Assembly: GCA_947492825.1 (NCBI GenBank)
Contig: CANLNT010000001.1
Coordinates: forward strand, 1,488,001-1,552,000
Length of the DNA: 64,000 nucleotides
Source: an uncultured Paracoccaceae bacterium
GTDB taxonomy: Bacteria; Pseudomonadota; Alphaproteobacteria; Rhodobacterales; Rhodobacteraceae
Reading direction: 5' to 3'
The notes beneath the pieces were generated by a model. It was not told where the DNA came from. It saw only the letters and a list, made by a program, of their open reading frames with translations, and ran no database searches. Positions 18,285-27,124 of the stretch are shown here, piece after piece. Within the stretch, counting starts at the first letter, position 1, and each line of letters opens with the position of its first letter. Position numbers and translations under genes: made by a program.

Positions 18285-19374
18285 CCTGCAAAACCCCCAA
18301 CACCACGTCGCGCGGCACATCTGATGTCACAAACGCCTCACCAATCCCCCGCGCCATGATGAACCGCAAAGTGCCCTCGACGACCTTCTTGTCTTGCCCC
18401 ATCAGGTCCAGCAATGCCGCAGCGTCCGGCAGATCGCCCGGAATATCAGCCAGATCCTTCTTCATCCCCATCGCCGCCAGATGCGCCCGCACCCGGCTGG
18501 GGTCCTCCTGACTGCATAACCCCAATCGGGCCGAAGTTTCAAAGGCGAGTGCACAGCCTATTGCCACACCTTCGCCGTGCAACAGCCGATCAGAATAGCC
18601 CGTCGCCGCCTCCAGTGCGTGGCAGAATGTATGGCCAAGGTTCAACAAGGCGCGGTCGCCCTGTTCGGTCTCATCGCGCGCGACAATTTCTGCCTTCATC
18701 TGGCAGGACCGGGTCACCGCGTGAATGCGCGCGTCCATATCGGTGGACATGCGCGGCGCGTTGACCTCCAGCCAGTCAAAAAATGCCGCATCCCCCAGCA
18801 GCCCGTATTTCACCACTTCGCCATAGCCCGCCAGAAAATCACGCGCTGGCAGGCTGTCCAGCAGGGCCGTGTCACACAGCACCAGTGCCGGCTGATGAAA
18901 CGCGCCAATCAGGTTCTTGCCATTGGGTGAATTGATCGCTGTCTTGCCACCGACAGAGCTGTCGACCTGCGCCAGCAGCGTGGTTGGCACCTGCACAAAC
19001 CGCACACCGCGGCGCAGGATGGCAGAGGCAAACCCCACCAGATCGCCAATCACGCCACCCCCCATCGCCACGATGGTGTCGCCCCGCTCGACCTTTTGCT
19101 GCAACAGCCATTCCACGCAACGTTCCAGCTGCGCCCAGCTTTTGGTGGCCTCTCCGGGGGGCAGCAGCAAGGCGTCACTCGTCAATCCTGCACCGCTCAG
19201 ACTGGTTTGAAGTGCTGCCAAATGCAGCCCCGCCACGGTGGCATCCGTGATGATCGCCACATGTTTGCGCCCACCCATGCCCGCAATGCGCGGACCCGCT
19301 TCGTCCAGAACACCGGCCCCAATGCGAATGTCATAGACCCGTCCGGGCAAATCTACTGTCACGGTCTCGATCAT
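18262..19374 (-). CDS. aroB: 3-dehydroquinate synthase
   Basis: Second step of the shikimate pathway, converting DAHP to 3-dehydroquinate with NAD and a divalent metal. The 370-aa product shows the nucleotide-binding GGGVIGDLVGFASAILRRGV, PTTLLAQVDSSVGGKTAIN and the metal-ligand region LNLGHTFCHALEAATGY with LLHGEGVAIG. The start overlaps the aroK stop (ATGA), so the two are translationally coupled. Confidence 0.96.
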   Translation of the reverse strand: MIETVTVDLPGRVYDIRIGAGVLDEAGPRIAGMGGRKHVAIITDATVAGLHLAALQTSLSGAGLTSDALLLPPGEATKSWAQLERCVEWLLQQKVERGDTIVAMGGGVIGDLVGFASAILRRGVRFVQVPTTLLAQVDSSVGGKTAINSPNGKNLIGAFHQPALVLCDTALLDSLPARDFLAGYGEVVKYGLLGDAAFFDWLEVNAPRMSTDMDARIHAVTRSCQMKAEIVARDETEQGDRALLNLGHTFCHALEAATGYSDRLLHGEGVAIGCALAFETSARLGLCSQEDPSRVRAHLAAMGMKKDLADIPGDLPDAAALLDLMGQDKKVVEGTLRFIMARGIGEAFVTSDVPRDVVLGVLQDGLSSRR

Positions 19375-19940
19375 GTTGCGGCCTCTAACAGGTCAGGATG
19401 TTCCAACAGCAGCTGGATCAGCGACTGCGTTGTCTCATCAATGGAATTGTTGGGTTTCACGCTCAGTCGCAGGGTCGCCAGCGCATAAATCGGCGTCCGT
19501 TCTTCGAACAGCGCGGTCAGCGTGGCGAGCGGATCAGCGGTGCGCAGCAATGGCCGCGTGTCTTTGTGCCGCACCCGTTCCCACAGCAAACGCAACGGCG
19601 CATCCAGCCAGACCGCCGCCCCCGCCTCTGCAATGATGTCCCGATTGCGCGCGGCCAGAAACGCCCCGCCGCCGGTGGACAGCACCGCCGGCGGCCCATC
19701 CAGCAGCCGTTTGATGACTTCGCTCTCGCGACGCCTGAAAAACGCCTCGCCATCGCGGGCAAAGATGTCGGCGATGGTGTCCTGCGCGGCCTCCTCGATG
19801 GCCGCATCACTGTCCTGAAACGGCACCTGTAGGCGCGCAGACAGGGCGCGGCCAATCGCGGATTTGCCCGATCCCATCATCCCAACCAGCACAATCGTGC
19901 GCTTCAGCCGCAATGCCTTGGTCCCCTCACCGCATTTCAT
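19371..19940 (-). CDS. aroK: Shikimate kinase
   Basis: Phosphorylates shikimate with ATP. The core has the P-loop VGMMGSGKSAIG, the shikimate-binding FQDSDAAIEE and RRRESEVIKRLL, and STGGGAFLAA. The start is uncertain: ATG at 19940 is used here, but a TTG at 19913, placed shortly after GGTGAGGGG and just before LKRTIVLVG, gives the more usual N terminus. It is followed without a gap by aroB. Confidence 0.92.
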   Translation of the reverse strand: MKCGEGTKALRLKRTIVLVGMMGSGKSAIGRALSARLQVPFQDSDAAIEEAAQDTIADIFARDGEAFFRRRESEVIKRLLDGPPAVLSTGGGAFLAARNRDIIAEAGAAVWLDAPLRLLWERVRHKDTRPLLRTADPLATLTALFEERTPIYALATLRLSVKPNNSIDETTQSLIQLLLEHPDLLEAAT

Positions 19941-20093
19941 CCAACGTGAACCCCCGCGACGCGCCCAGAAATTAGGCCGCACACCGCTTAGTTTCATTTT
20001 CTGCCCTTCAATGGCGTGATCTTGCGCAAAAGGCCATATATAACCCATGACAAACGGCATAAGTCCGAATGGCAGGCAGATTTTGGGGCAATC

Positions 20094-20249
20094 ATGATGT
20101 GGCGTCTGATCAAGGCGATCTTCTTTCTGGGGCTACTGGCGGCGCTGGCGCTGGTGGCCTATGCTTACGTAGGGCCAATCTTTTTCCCTGCGGATTTTGC
20201 GGCCCCGAGTGTGGAGAACCGCGTGCCAGTGGTATTGGAAACGGACTGA
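20094..20249 (+). CDS. Small single-pass membrane protein, 51 aa
   Basis: Reads MMWRLIKAIFFLGLLAALAL followed by VAYAYVGPIFFPADF: a basic start, one strong membrane helix and a short polar tail. The ATG at 20094 follows GGGG; the next codon pair is also ATG (20097). It ends 2 nt before the next gene, so the two are probably co-transcribed. I do not know its function. Confidence 0.65.
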   Translation: MMWRLIKAIFFLGLLAALALVAYAYVGPIFFPADFAAPSVENRVPVVLETD

Positions 20250-20251
20250 CG

Positions 20252-21784
20252 ATGGCCCTGCGTGGCCCTGTCGCAGCACTTTGTATTCTGGCGGCCCCGC
20301 TTGCCGCGCAGGACGGATCGCCCCTGTCCGCGATTGACTGGCTTTCCCAATCGGTCGAGGCGGCAGCGCCTGCCGGCACGCAACCCCGCACGATCGACGA
20401 ACCTCCCGTGGCTGACACGGCCGCCTCGCCAAACGTCACTGTCACTCTGCTCGACAGCCCCTCGCCCGATCCGGTGGGCCTGCTGACCAGCGCCACAACC
20501 GGCCTGCCCCGCAATCTCTGGTCAGGCTCCGCCGAAGAAACGCTCGTCACGCTGGTCCGCGCCGAAGCGATGCCCGGCCTGCCCGCTATGCAGGACTTTC
20601 TGACTGTGCTGATGCTGGCAGAGGCTGATCCCCCCTTGGGTGCCGGACCGCAAGGCGCGTTGTTTCTGGCTCGTGTGGACAAGCTGCTGGATCTGGGCGC
20701 TTTGCAACAGGCCCAGGCCCTGCTGGAAGAGGCTGACGCCAAATCACCGCAGATGTTTCGCCGCTGGTTTGACGTGGCCCTTCTGACCGGGACAGAGGAC
20801 GCGGCCTGCAAAGTCATGCAAGACCGCCCAGCCATCGCGCCCACCCCGTCGGCGCGCATCTTCTGCCTTGCGCGATCCGGCGACTGGCCCGCAGCCGCAC
20901 TGACCTTGAACACCAACCGTGTCCTTGGCGATATTTCCGACGAAGAAGAGGCCCTGCTGTCGCGGTTCCTTGACCCCGATCTGTACGAGGACGAAGCCGA
21001 ACTCGGCCCACCCACACGTGTCAGCCCGCTGGTCTTCCGCATGCGCGAGGCGATCGGTCAGGCGCTCACAACGCCCAACCTGCCGCTGGCCTTCGCGCAC
21101 GCCGATTTGCGCAGCACAACCGGCTGGAAGGCCCAGCTTGAGGCGGCGGAACGGCTCGCCCGCGCGGGCGCGCTGCCCGCCAACACGCTGCAAGCGCTCT
21201 ACACCTCGCGTACCCCGTCCGCCTCAGGTGGCATCTGGGACCGCGTTGATGCCATGCAACAATTCGATGTGGCCATCCGCGCGGGCGACCCCGGCGCCGT
21301 GGCCATAGCCTTACCCGCTGCGTGGGAAGCCATGCGTAGCATCAAGGCCGAGGTCCCCTTTGCCCAGCTTTACGCAAGTGATCTCAACCGACTGCCCCTG
21401 ACCGGCGCGGCGGCAGACCTCGCCCTGACCGTCGGCCTGCTCTCGCCTGATTATGAAACCATCGCGCGGGATGCCACCGTGGGCGATCCCTTTCTGCGCG
21501 CCCTCGCACAGGGCCAACCGCAAAGCGCCTCGGCCCGGTCTGTGACCGCGCGCGCGGTGCAGACCGGATTTGGCGATGCAGCGGTGCCCGAGCGGCTGGC
21601 GCGTCTAGCCCAGAACGGCCAACTGGGCGAGGCGCTGCTGCGCGCCAACGCCATCTTCAACGCAGGCGTCGCCGGGGACACAGGCGCTTTGACCGATGCG
21701 CTGGCCTTCTTGCGCTCTGTCGGGCTTGAAGATGTGGCGCGCCGCGCGGCGCTGCAACTCTTGATCCTGGATCGTTCGACATGA
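20252..21784 (+). CDS. Exported protein of unknown function, 510 aa
   Basis: An N-terminal signal peptide (MALRGPVAALCILAAPLAAQ) is followed by an alanine- and leucine-rich helical protein without membrane segments, reminiscent of helical repeats (LDLGALQQAQALLEEADAKS, ALLRANAIFNAGVAGDTGAL). I recognise no catalytic motif. The stop overlaps the xer start (ATGA), linking it to the recombinase. The function is unknown. Confidence 0.75.
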   Translation: MALRGPVAALCILAAPLAAQDGSPLSAIDWLSQSVEAAAPAGTQPRTIDEPPVADTAASPNVTVTLLDSPSPDPVGLLTSATTGLPRNLWSGSAEETLVTLVRAEAMPGLPAMQDFLTVLMLAEADPPLGAGPQGALFLARVDKLLDLGALQQAQALLEEADAKSPQMFRRWFDVALLTGTEDAACKVMQDRPAIAPTPSARIFCLARSGDWPAAALTLNTNRVLGDISDEEEALLSRFLDPDLYEDEAELGPPTRVSPLVFRMREAIGQALTTPNLPLAFAHADLRSTTGWKAQLEAAERLARAGALPANTLQALYTSRTPSASGGIWDRVDAMQQFDVAIRAGDPGAVAIALPAAWEAMRSIKAEVPFAQLYASDLNRLPLTGAAADLALTVGLLSPDYETIARDATVGDPFLRALAQGQPQSASARSVTARAVQTGFGDAAVPERLARLAQNGQLGEALLRANAIFNAGVAGDTGALTDALAFLRSVGLEDVARRAALQLLILDRST

Positions 21785-22725
21785 CCGTCGCCGACCGCCC
21801 GATGCCTCATTGGATTCAGACCTTCCTCGAAGCGCAGGCGGCCGAACTTGATGCCGCCACCAACACGCAACTGGCCTACGCCCGTGACTTGACGATCTTT
21901 GCGGACTGGCTGTCGCCCAAAGGCCTGCACTTTGCAACCCTGACCCAGGATGACGTCGAAAGCTTCCTGATCGCGTCTGAGGCCGAAGGCCTTTCTGCTG
22001 CCACCCGCGCCCGACGTCTGTCCGCGATCAAACAGCTATTTCGCTTTGCGTTTGAAGAAGGCTGGCGCGACGCTAATCCCGCGATCCAGATCAAGGGGCC
22101 CGGCAAATCCAAAGCCCTGCCCAAAGTGCTGTCTGAACAAGAGGTCGCAGCCCTTTTGCAAGCCGCCCGCGCGCCGGGCAAATGGGCGCTGCGCGACACC
22201 TGCCTGATGGAACTGCTCTACGCCACAGGCATGCGCGTGACCGAGTTGGTCACCCTGCCCCTGTCTTCGGTGCGCGGCGACCCTGCCATGCTGTTGATCC
22301 GCGGCAAAGGCGGCAAGGAACGCATGGTGCCACTGTCGCCGCCTGCCCGTGCGGCCATGGCGGCCTATCTGGCGGTCCGCGACGCCGAAGAAGATGCCGC
22401 GCGGCAGGCGGGCAAACGCCCTTCGCCATACCTTTTCGCATCGCGCGGAAAGGCCGGTCACCTGACCCGGCAGCGGTTCTTTACGCTGATCAAGGGCATC
22501 GCCCTGCGCGCAGGTGTAGCCCCTGACAAGGTCACGCCACATACCCTGCGCCATGCTTTTGCCACCCATCTTCTGGCCCACGGCGCTGACCTGCGCGCAA
22601 TCCAGACCATGTTGGGCCATGCCGATGTCGCGACCACGGAAATCTACACCCACGTGCTGGACGAACGCCTGACCGCACTGGTGATAGAGCATCACCCGCT
22701 ATCAAAAGCCGCGCGCAACACTTGA
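21781..22725 (+). CDS. Tyrosine recombinase of the XerC/XerD family
   Basis: Site-specific recombinase, 314 aa, expected to resolve chromosome dimers at dif. The N-terminal SAM-like domain (TNTQLAYARDLTIFADWL, TRARRLSAIKQLFRF) precedes the catalytic domain with Arg in YATGMRVTEL, Lys in RGKGGKERMVPL, HTLRHAFATHL, GHADVATTEIY with the nucleophile Tyr, and THV. The full set of catalytic residues is present. It resembles XerD more than a phage integrase, and no element boundaries are nearby. Confidence 0.92.
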   Translation: MTVADRPMPHWIQTFLEAQAAELDAATNTQLAYARDLTIFADWLSPKGLHFATLTQDDVESFLIASEAEGLSAATRARRLSAIKQLFRFAFEEGWRDANPAIQIKGPGKSKALPKVLSEQEVAALLQAARAPGKWALRDTCLMELLYATGMRVTELVTLPLSSVRGDPAMLLIRGKGGKERMVPLSPPARAAMAAYLAVRDAEEDAARQAGKRPSPYLFASRGKAGHLTRQRFFTLIKGIALRAGVAPDKVTPHTLRHAFATHLLAHGADLRAIQTMLGHADVATTEIYTHVLDERLTALVIEHHPLSKAARNT

Positions 22726-22777
22726 AGCAGGCCCATGGAAACCCCATAACCCTTGCAGTTGTAACAATAGGACCACG

Positions 22778-24079
22778 ATGGAACCCTCCCTTTTTGATGC
22801 CGCCTTTTGGGTTACCGCTGGCGCCATCGCCGTTTTGCTTGTCCTCTCGGGCTTCTTCTCGGGCTCTGAAACGGCACTGACCGCTGCCTCGCGCGGGAAA
22901 CTGCGGGCGAATGCCGACAAGGGGCACAAAGGGTCGCAACGTGCGCTCGACATCACCGAAGACAGCGAACGGCTGATCGGGTCGGTCCTGCTGGGCAACA
23001 ACGTCGTCAATATTCTGGCCACTTCGCTGGCCACGGCGCTTCTGACCAAAGTCTTTGGTCAAAACGGTGTCGCCGCTGCCACCTTGATCATGACCCTGCT
23101 GGTGCTGATCTTTGCCGAAGTGCTGCCCAAAACCTATGCCATCACCAACCCCGAAACCGTGGCGTCCCGCGTGGCGCGTCCGATCGGCGTGGTGGTGTTC
23201 CTTTTTGCCCCGATCGTGCGCGTGGTGCGCCTGCTGGTACGCGGCGTGCTGGCGCTTTTTGGTGTGCGCACGGACCCAGATGGTAACATTTTGGCCGTCC
23301 GGGAAGAGATTGCAGGCGCTTTGCAGCTTGGCCACTCCGAAGGCATCGTCGAAAAGGAGGATCGTGACCGTATCCTTGGCGCACTTGACCTGAACGAGCG
23401 CGCGGTGGAAGAGATTATGCTGCACCGCTCGGGCATCGAAATGATTGATGCTGCCTTGCCCACCGCCGAGATTCTGCGGCTCTGTCTGGAAAGCAATCAC
23501 ACCCGTTTGCCTCTGTTTCAGGGTGATCCGGAGAACATCGTTGGCATTCTGCATGCCAAAGAACTGCTGCGCGCGACCCAGCGGATGATGACCGATGGTG
23601 TGATGACGGCGGCAGAGCTTGATGCCTTCAACATCCTCGATGTGGCGATGGAACCCTATTTCGTGCCCGAAACCACCACACTTGATGATCAGATGCGGCA
23701 GTTTCTGCGCCGCAAAACGCACTTTGCGCTGGTGGTTGATGAATATGGCACCCTGCAAGGTCTGATCACGCTCGAAGACATCCTCGAGGAAATCGTGGGC
23801 GAAATCGCTGACGAATTCGACATCGACGAAGACACCCAGGTGTCAACGACCGCCGACGGCGCCTATCTTGTTGACGGCAGCATGACGATCCGTGACCTGA
23901 ACCGCGCGCATGACTGGCATCTCCCCGATGAAGAGGCGAACACCGTCGCCGGGCTGGTCATTCATGCAGCACAGATGATCCCGCTCGAAGGTCAGGTCTT
24001 TTCGTTCCACGGCTTTCGTTTTGAAGTGGTCGAAAAGGACGAGAACCGTTTGTCCCTGCTGAAGATCAAGCAGCTTTAG
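22778..24079 (+). CDS. HlyC/CorC family transporter (CNNM domain plus CBS pair)
   Basis: Membrane protein of 433 aa with an N-terminal DUF21/CNNM transmembrane domain (LLVLSGFFSGSETALTAASR, GNNVVNILATSLATALLT), two CBS domains in the middle (LESNHTRLPLFQGDPENIVG; THFALVVDEYGTLQGLITLED), and a C-terminal CorC_HlyC domain (DLNRAHDWHLPDEEANTVAG). The family is associated with magnesium or other divalent-ion efflux. The start follows AATAGGACC. It converges on the GGDEF-EAL gene with an 8-nt gap. Confidence 0.92.
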   Translation: MEPSLFDAAFWVTAGAIAVLLVLSGFFSGSETALTAASRGKLRANADKGHKGSQRALDITEDSERLIGSVLLGNNVVNILATSLATALLTKVFGQNGVAAATLIMTLLVLIFAEVLPKTYAITNPETVASRVARPIGVVVFLFAPIVRVVRLLVRGVLALFGVRTDPDGNILAVREEIAGALQLGHSEGIVEKEDRDRILGALDLNERAVEEIMLHRSGIEMIDAALPTAEILRLCLESNHTRLPLFQGDPENIVGILHAKELLRATQRMMTDGVMTAAELDAFNILDVAMEPYFVPETTTLDDQMRQFLRRKTHFALVVDEYGTLQGLITLEDILEEIVGEIADEFDIDEDTQVSTTADGAYLVDGSMTIRDLNRAHDWHLPDEEANTVAGLVIHAAQMIPLEGQVFSFHGFRFEVVEKDENRLSLLKIKQL

Positions 24080-24087
24080 CACGTTCC

Positions 24088-26136
24088 TCACGGCGGAGTG
24101 GCGCGCCCGTCCAAATCCTCGACTACCTTCAGGAAGGCCTCTGGCGGGACCGGCCGCGACAAAAGATATCCCTGCGCCTGCTTGCAGTTTTGCGCGGCAA
24201 GCCAGGCGTATTGCTCTTCGGTTTCCACACCTTCTGCCACTGCCGTAGCCCCGATCTGGCGGGCCAGTGTCAGGATCAGGCTGATGATCGGTCCTGATTC
24301 CGGCAATCTGTCAACAAAGGACCGGTCGATCTTCAGGCATTTCAGTGGAAAGCGCGAGATGTAGGACAGGTTCGAATAGCCCGTGCCAAAGTCATCAATC
24401 GCGATGCGATACCCCATCTCGGTGATCTTCTTGAGTTTCTTGGCGATGCTGTGATGGTCACCGAACAGCACGTTTTCGGTGATCTCCAACTCGATCTTGC
24501 CGCGTGGGAAATCGGGCGCTCGGGACAGATCGTAAAGCGTGCGCATCAGGCGTTTGTCATTAAACTGCCGGGGTGAGACGTTCAGCGACACCTCAAACTT
24601 GTGCCCGGCGCGGTGCCAGACAATCGCCTGAGCCACACCGATTTCCAGCACCTGCCTGCCAAGATCCTCGATCATGCCCGTTTCTTCGCAGATCGGAATG
24701 AACTTATCGGGCATAACCAGGCCGCGGGTCGGGTGCTGCCAGCGCGCCAGCCCCTCAACCGAGACAACATTGCCACGCCGCAAATCAACCCGTGGCTGGT
24801 AATGCAGAATGAACTGCCGGTTCTGCAAGGCTGCCTTCAATTCTTCTTCAATCAGATCTCGCTCGTGCGCAGCACGGCCCATTTCGTCATTGAAATGGGT
24901 GGCGCGGTCCCGGCCTGCCTGTTTCGCCCCATAAAGTGCGATGTCCGCACGCCGCATCACATCGGTGAAATCGATTTGCCCGGGCGTGAATCGGGCGACC
25001 CCCATGCTGACCGTGGTGCTGATCCGTGTCGCGTCATGAAAGATCGGCCTTGCGATCGCGGCCTGCAATCTCGTGATCCGCTTGGTGACCATCTCGTCGT
25101 CTTCGACATCTTCCAGCAGCACCACAAATTCATCACCCCCAAGCCGGGTGATCATGTCGCGCCCGCGCAGAATTTCGCGGGCGCGCTGCGCGATGTTGCG
25201 CAACACCGTATCGCCCGCCTCGTGCCCGTGGCGGTCGTTGATCTGCTTGAAGCGGTCCACATCAAAAAAGATGATCGCACAATCGGGTGGGTCGGGCAGC
25301 CCGGCAAGATAGGCCAGATGGTTTTGCAAATAGGACCGGTTATAGCATCCGGTCAAAAGGTCCCGATCAGCAAGATAGCGGGCCTTGTCGCGCGCGACCT
25401 TCAACTCGCTCACGTCAATGGCTGTCACAAGGATCGCGGGTTTGCCGGTTGCCGCGTCCGAACAGGATTTGGCCGAGACATCAAACCAGCGCTGCCCATT
25501 GGCGGTCTTCACCTCTGTCACCAGCCGATGTTCGCCTGTCGCCGACAGTGCGATCAGCAAATCAGCATAATCTGCGGGGTTAACAAAGAGATTCTGAAAG
25601 TCCTGTCCGCCATCGGGCAGCATATTGCGGGCAGCAGGGTTCATATAAAGGCTAGGGCCGTCCTGTCCCACCAGCAGGATCATCACGTCGGTGTGCAGCA
25701 GCGCCTCTGCGCTTCGGATATTCTCGGGCTCGTCTTCGGACCCTCCAACCGTTTCGCACAGCATCGCCATGCGACCATCCGCCAGCGTGTAACCTGAAAA
25801 GATCACCATCACGTTTTCAGGCGACCCATTGGGGTAAAGCGTCCACATCTCGGTAAAGGTGGCGGCACTTTCGACAAAGTCGCTCTGATATTGCTTCAGC
25901 CGCTTGGCAACGGTCGAAGACATGCCCTTCGCCATGTCACGACTGCAAAGTTGTTCCTCGTCTTCGGCCTGCCAAAGCCCACAGGCGGCCTGGTTCGCCA
26001 AGACGACCCGCGAATGATCAATGTCATAGACCCACACTGCAACCTTTAGACGCCGCGCAACGGCAAACGCCCGATGATCCGCCTGTTGCGGATCAAACGC
26101 TTGGTCGTGCAGGTTCTGAACTGTCGCTGTTTTCAT
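24088..26136 (-). CDS. GGDEF-EAL cyclic di-GMP protein with N-terminal PAS-like sensors
   Basis: Cytoplasmic signalling protein of 682 aa. The first 240 residues resemble two PAS-like regions; the GGDEF domain has an intact GGDEF at 333-337 and an inhibitory I-site RxxD (RGRD, 324-327) five residues before it. The EAL domain has EGL in place of EAL at 461-463 but keeps NVSPRQF, EITENVLF, DDFGTGYSNL, LKIDRSF and AEGVETEEQ, so phosphodiesterase activity is plausible. Both synthesis and degradation of c-di-GMP are possible. There are no membrane helices. Confidence 0.92.
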   Translation of the reverse strand: MKTATVQNLHDQAFDPQQADHRAFAVARRLKVAVWVYDIDHSRVVLANQAACGLWQAEDEEQLCSRDMAKGMSSTVAKRLKQYQSDFVESAATFTEMWTLYPNGSPENVMVIFSGYTLADGRMAMLCETVGGSEDEPENIRSAEALLHTDVMILLVGQDGPSLYMNPAARNMLPDGGQDFQNLFVNPADYADLLIALSATGEHRLVTEVKTANGQRWFDVSAKSCSDAATGKPAILVTAIDVSELKVARDKARYLADRDLLTGCYNRSYLQNHLAYLAGLPDPPDCAIIFFDVDRFKQINDRHGHEAGDTVLRNIAQRAREILRGRDMITRLGGDEFVVLLEDVEDDEMVTKRITRLQAAIARPIFHDATRISTTVSMGVARFTPGQIDFTDVMRRADIALYGAKQAGRDRATHFNDEMGRAAHERDLIEEELKAALQNRQFILHYQPRVDLRRGNVVSVEGLARWQHPTRGLVMPDKFIPICEETGMIEDLGRQVLEIGVAQAIVWHRAGHKFEVSLNVSPRQFNDKRLMRTLYDLSRAPDFPRGKIELEITENVLFGDHHSIAKKLKKITEMGYRIAIDDFGTGYSNLSYISRFPLKCLKIDRSFVDRLPESGPIISLILTLARQIGATAVAEGVETEEQYAWLAAQNCKQAQGYLLSRPVPPEAFLKVVEDLDGRATPP

Positions 26137-26177
26137 TCAGGTCATCTAATTCAGGCGCCACGCGCCCATCCTATCTG

Positions 26178-26810
26178 TCATGCCGCTCGCGCGTCTGTCT
26201 GGCCAAGTTCGTGCAACGGTCGGAAACCCGGCGTGCGGGCGACTGTATCAATCCATGTGGCGATTGCTGGATAGTCGGACAGGGCAATCCCTGCTTCCTC
26301 GATCACGTGGACGTAGCCAAACATGGCAATGTCCGCGATGGAATACCCCGATTTCAACATGAACTGACGGTCCGCAAGATGCGCGTCAAGCCGTGTAAGT
26401 CCCGGCCCTGCCGCCGCCTGCCATGCTGCGATGTCATCCGCCCGATTTGCCCGTTCGCTTGGCAAGATGGTGGTGAAAAACCGCGCAGGAGAGATGTAGG
26501 GTTCAAGTTTGGATTGCTCAAAGAACATCCACTGCAGCGCCTCGGCCCGGCTGGCGGCATCGGGCGGCATCAGATCGCGACCTTCAGCAAGGTGCCACAA
26601 CATCGCGTTGCTTTCGCCAATGCCCTGCCCGGATTCGGTCTGCAAATAGGGCACGACCCCCAAAGGATTGATGGCAAGATAGTCCGGAGATTTCTGTTCC
26701 CCTTTCAGCACATCGATCAGGGTCAATTCGAACGGTATGTCCAATTGATGCATGGCCAACCACGGCTTCATGCAGTTTCCCGATCCCAAACACGCAAATA
26801 GTTTCATCAT
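26178..26810 (-). CDS. Glutathione S-transferase family protein
   Basis: Cytosolic protein of 210 aa with an N-terminal thioredoxin-like domain (MMKLFACLGSGNCMKPWLAM, then NPLGVVPYLQTESGQGIGES, the cis-Pro and GSH-binding Glu-Ser) and a C-terminal helical domain (YSIADIAMFGYVHVIEEAG with the N-capping motif). The substrate is unknown. A second ATG lies one codon in. Confidence 0.9.
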   Translation of the reverse strand: MMKLFACLGSGNCMKPWLAMHQLDIPFELTLIDVLKGEQKSPDYLAINPLGVVPYLQTESGQGIGESNAMLWHLAEGRDLMPPDAASRAEALQWMFFEQSKLEPYISPARFFTTILPSERANRADDIAAWQAAAGPGLTRLDAHLADRQFMLKSGYSIADIAMFGYVHVIEEAGIALSDYPAIATWIDTVARTPGFRPLHELGQTDARAA

Positions 26811-27124
26811 TCAAGGATCCCCTCGGTTGTGACGGGGATCTCGATAGAGCGTCGCCCTTAAGACGGTCCTAATGATGCAACGCAAATCTGAAACGAATTG
26901 CCGATAACTCTACAAATACAACTCTTTCGCTTTTTGTTCTCCGCCAGGTTTCGTTTCTCAAGTTGCCCGGTATTTGGACAATTCTGAAACAACCTATGCG
27001 AATGCGATGCGAAATACGTTGAATCTTCGACCTTCAACTCCATTTCTTTCCCAAGGTTAACAATTCCTTAAGGTTATTAGTTAATAATTCGTTAACATTT
27101 CTTAACAAATTGGGTGGGCCAATC
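26811..27124 (+). promoter_or_regulatory. AT-rich regulatory region upstream of the ribonucleotide reductase gene
   Basis: A 314-nt gap, clearly more AT-rich than the surroundings. It contains one GAATC (27021-27025, CcrM-type GANTC) and a ladder of TTAA boxes at 27057-27105. I see no cobalamin riboswitch core and no NrdR-type box. The divergent GST gene starts at its left end. Confidence 0.5.
27057..27105 (+). promoter_or_regulatory. Tandem CtrA-like binding sites (TTAA-N7-TTAA)
   Basis: TTAA boxes start at 27057, 27068, 27081, 27092 and 27102. Two pairs, 27057-27071 and 27081-27095, have exactly the TTAA-N7-TTAA spacing known for the cell-cycle regulator CtrA. The fifth box continues the ladder at a 6-nt gap. 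The array ends 19 nt before the start codon of the class II ribonucleotide reductase, so binding there would probably interfere with or position transcription. Confidence 0.55.

Noticed and set aside
21781..22725. Phage or island integrase
   Set aside because: Sequence and length fit a housekeeping Xer recombinase; there is no flanking tRNA, att-like repeat or cargo.
26811..27124. Cobalamin riboswitch upstream of the B12-dependent reductase
   Set aside because: I looked for the conserved core and pairing elements and saw none. The region is AT-rich with TTAA boxes instead.
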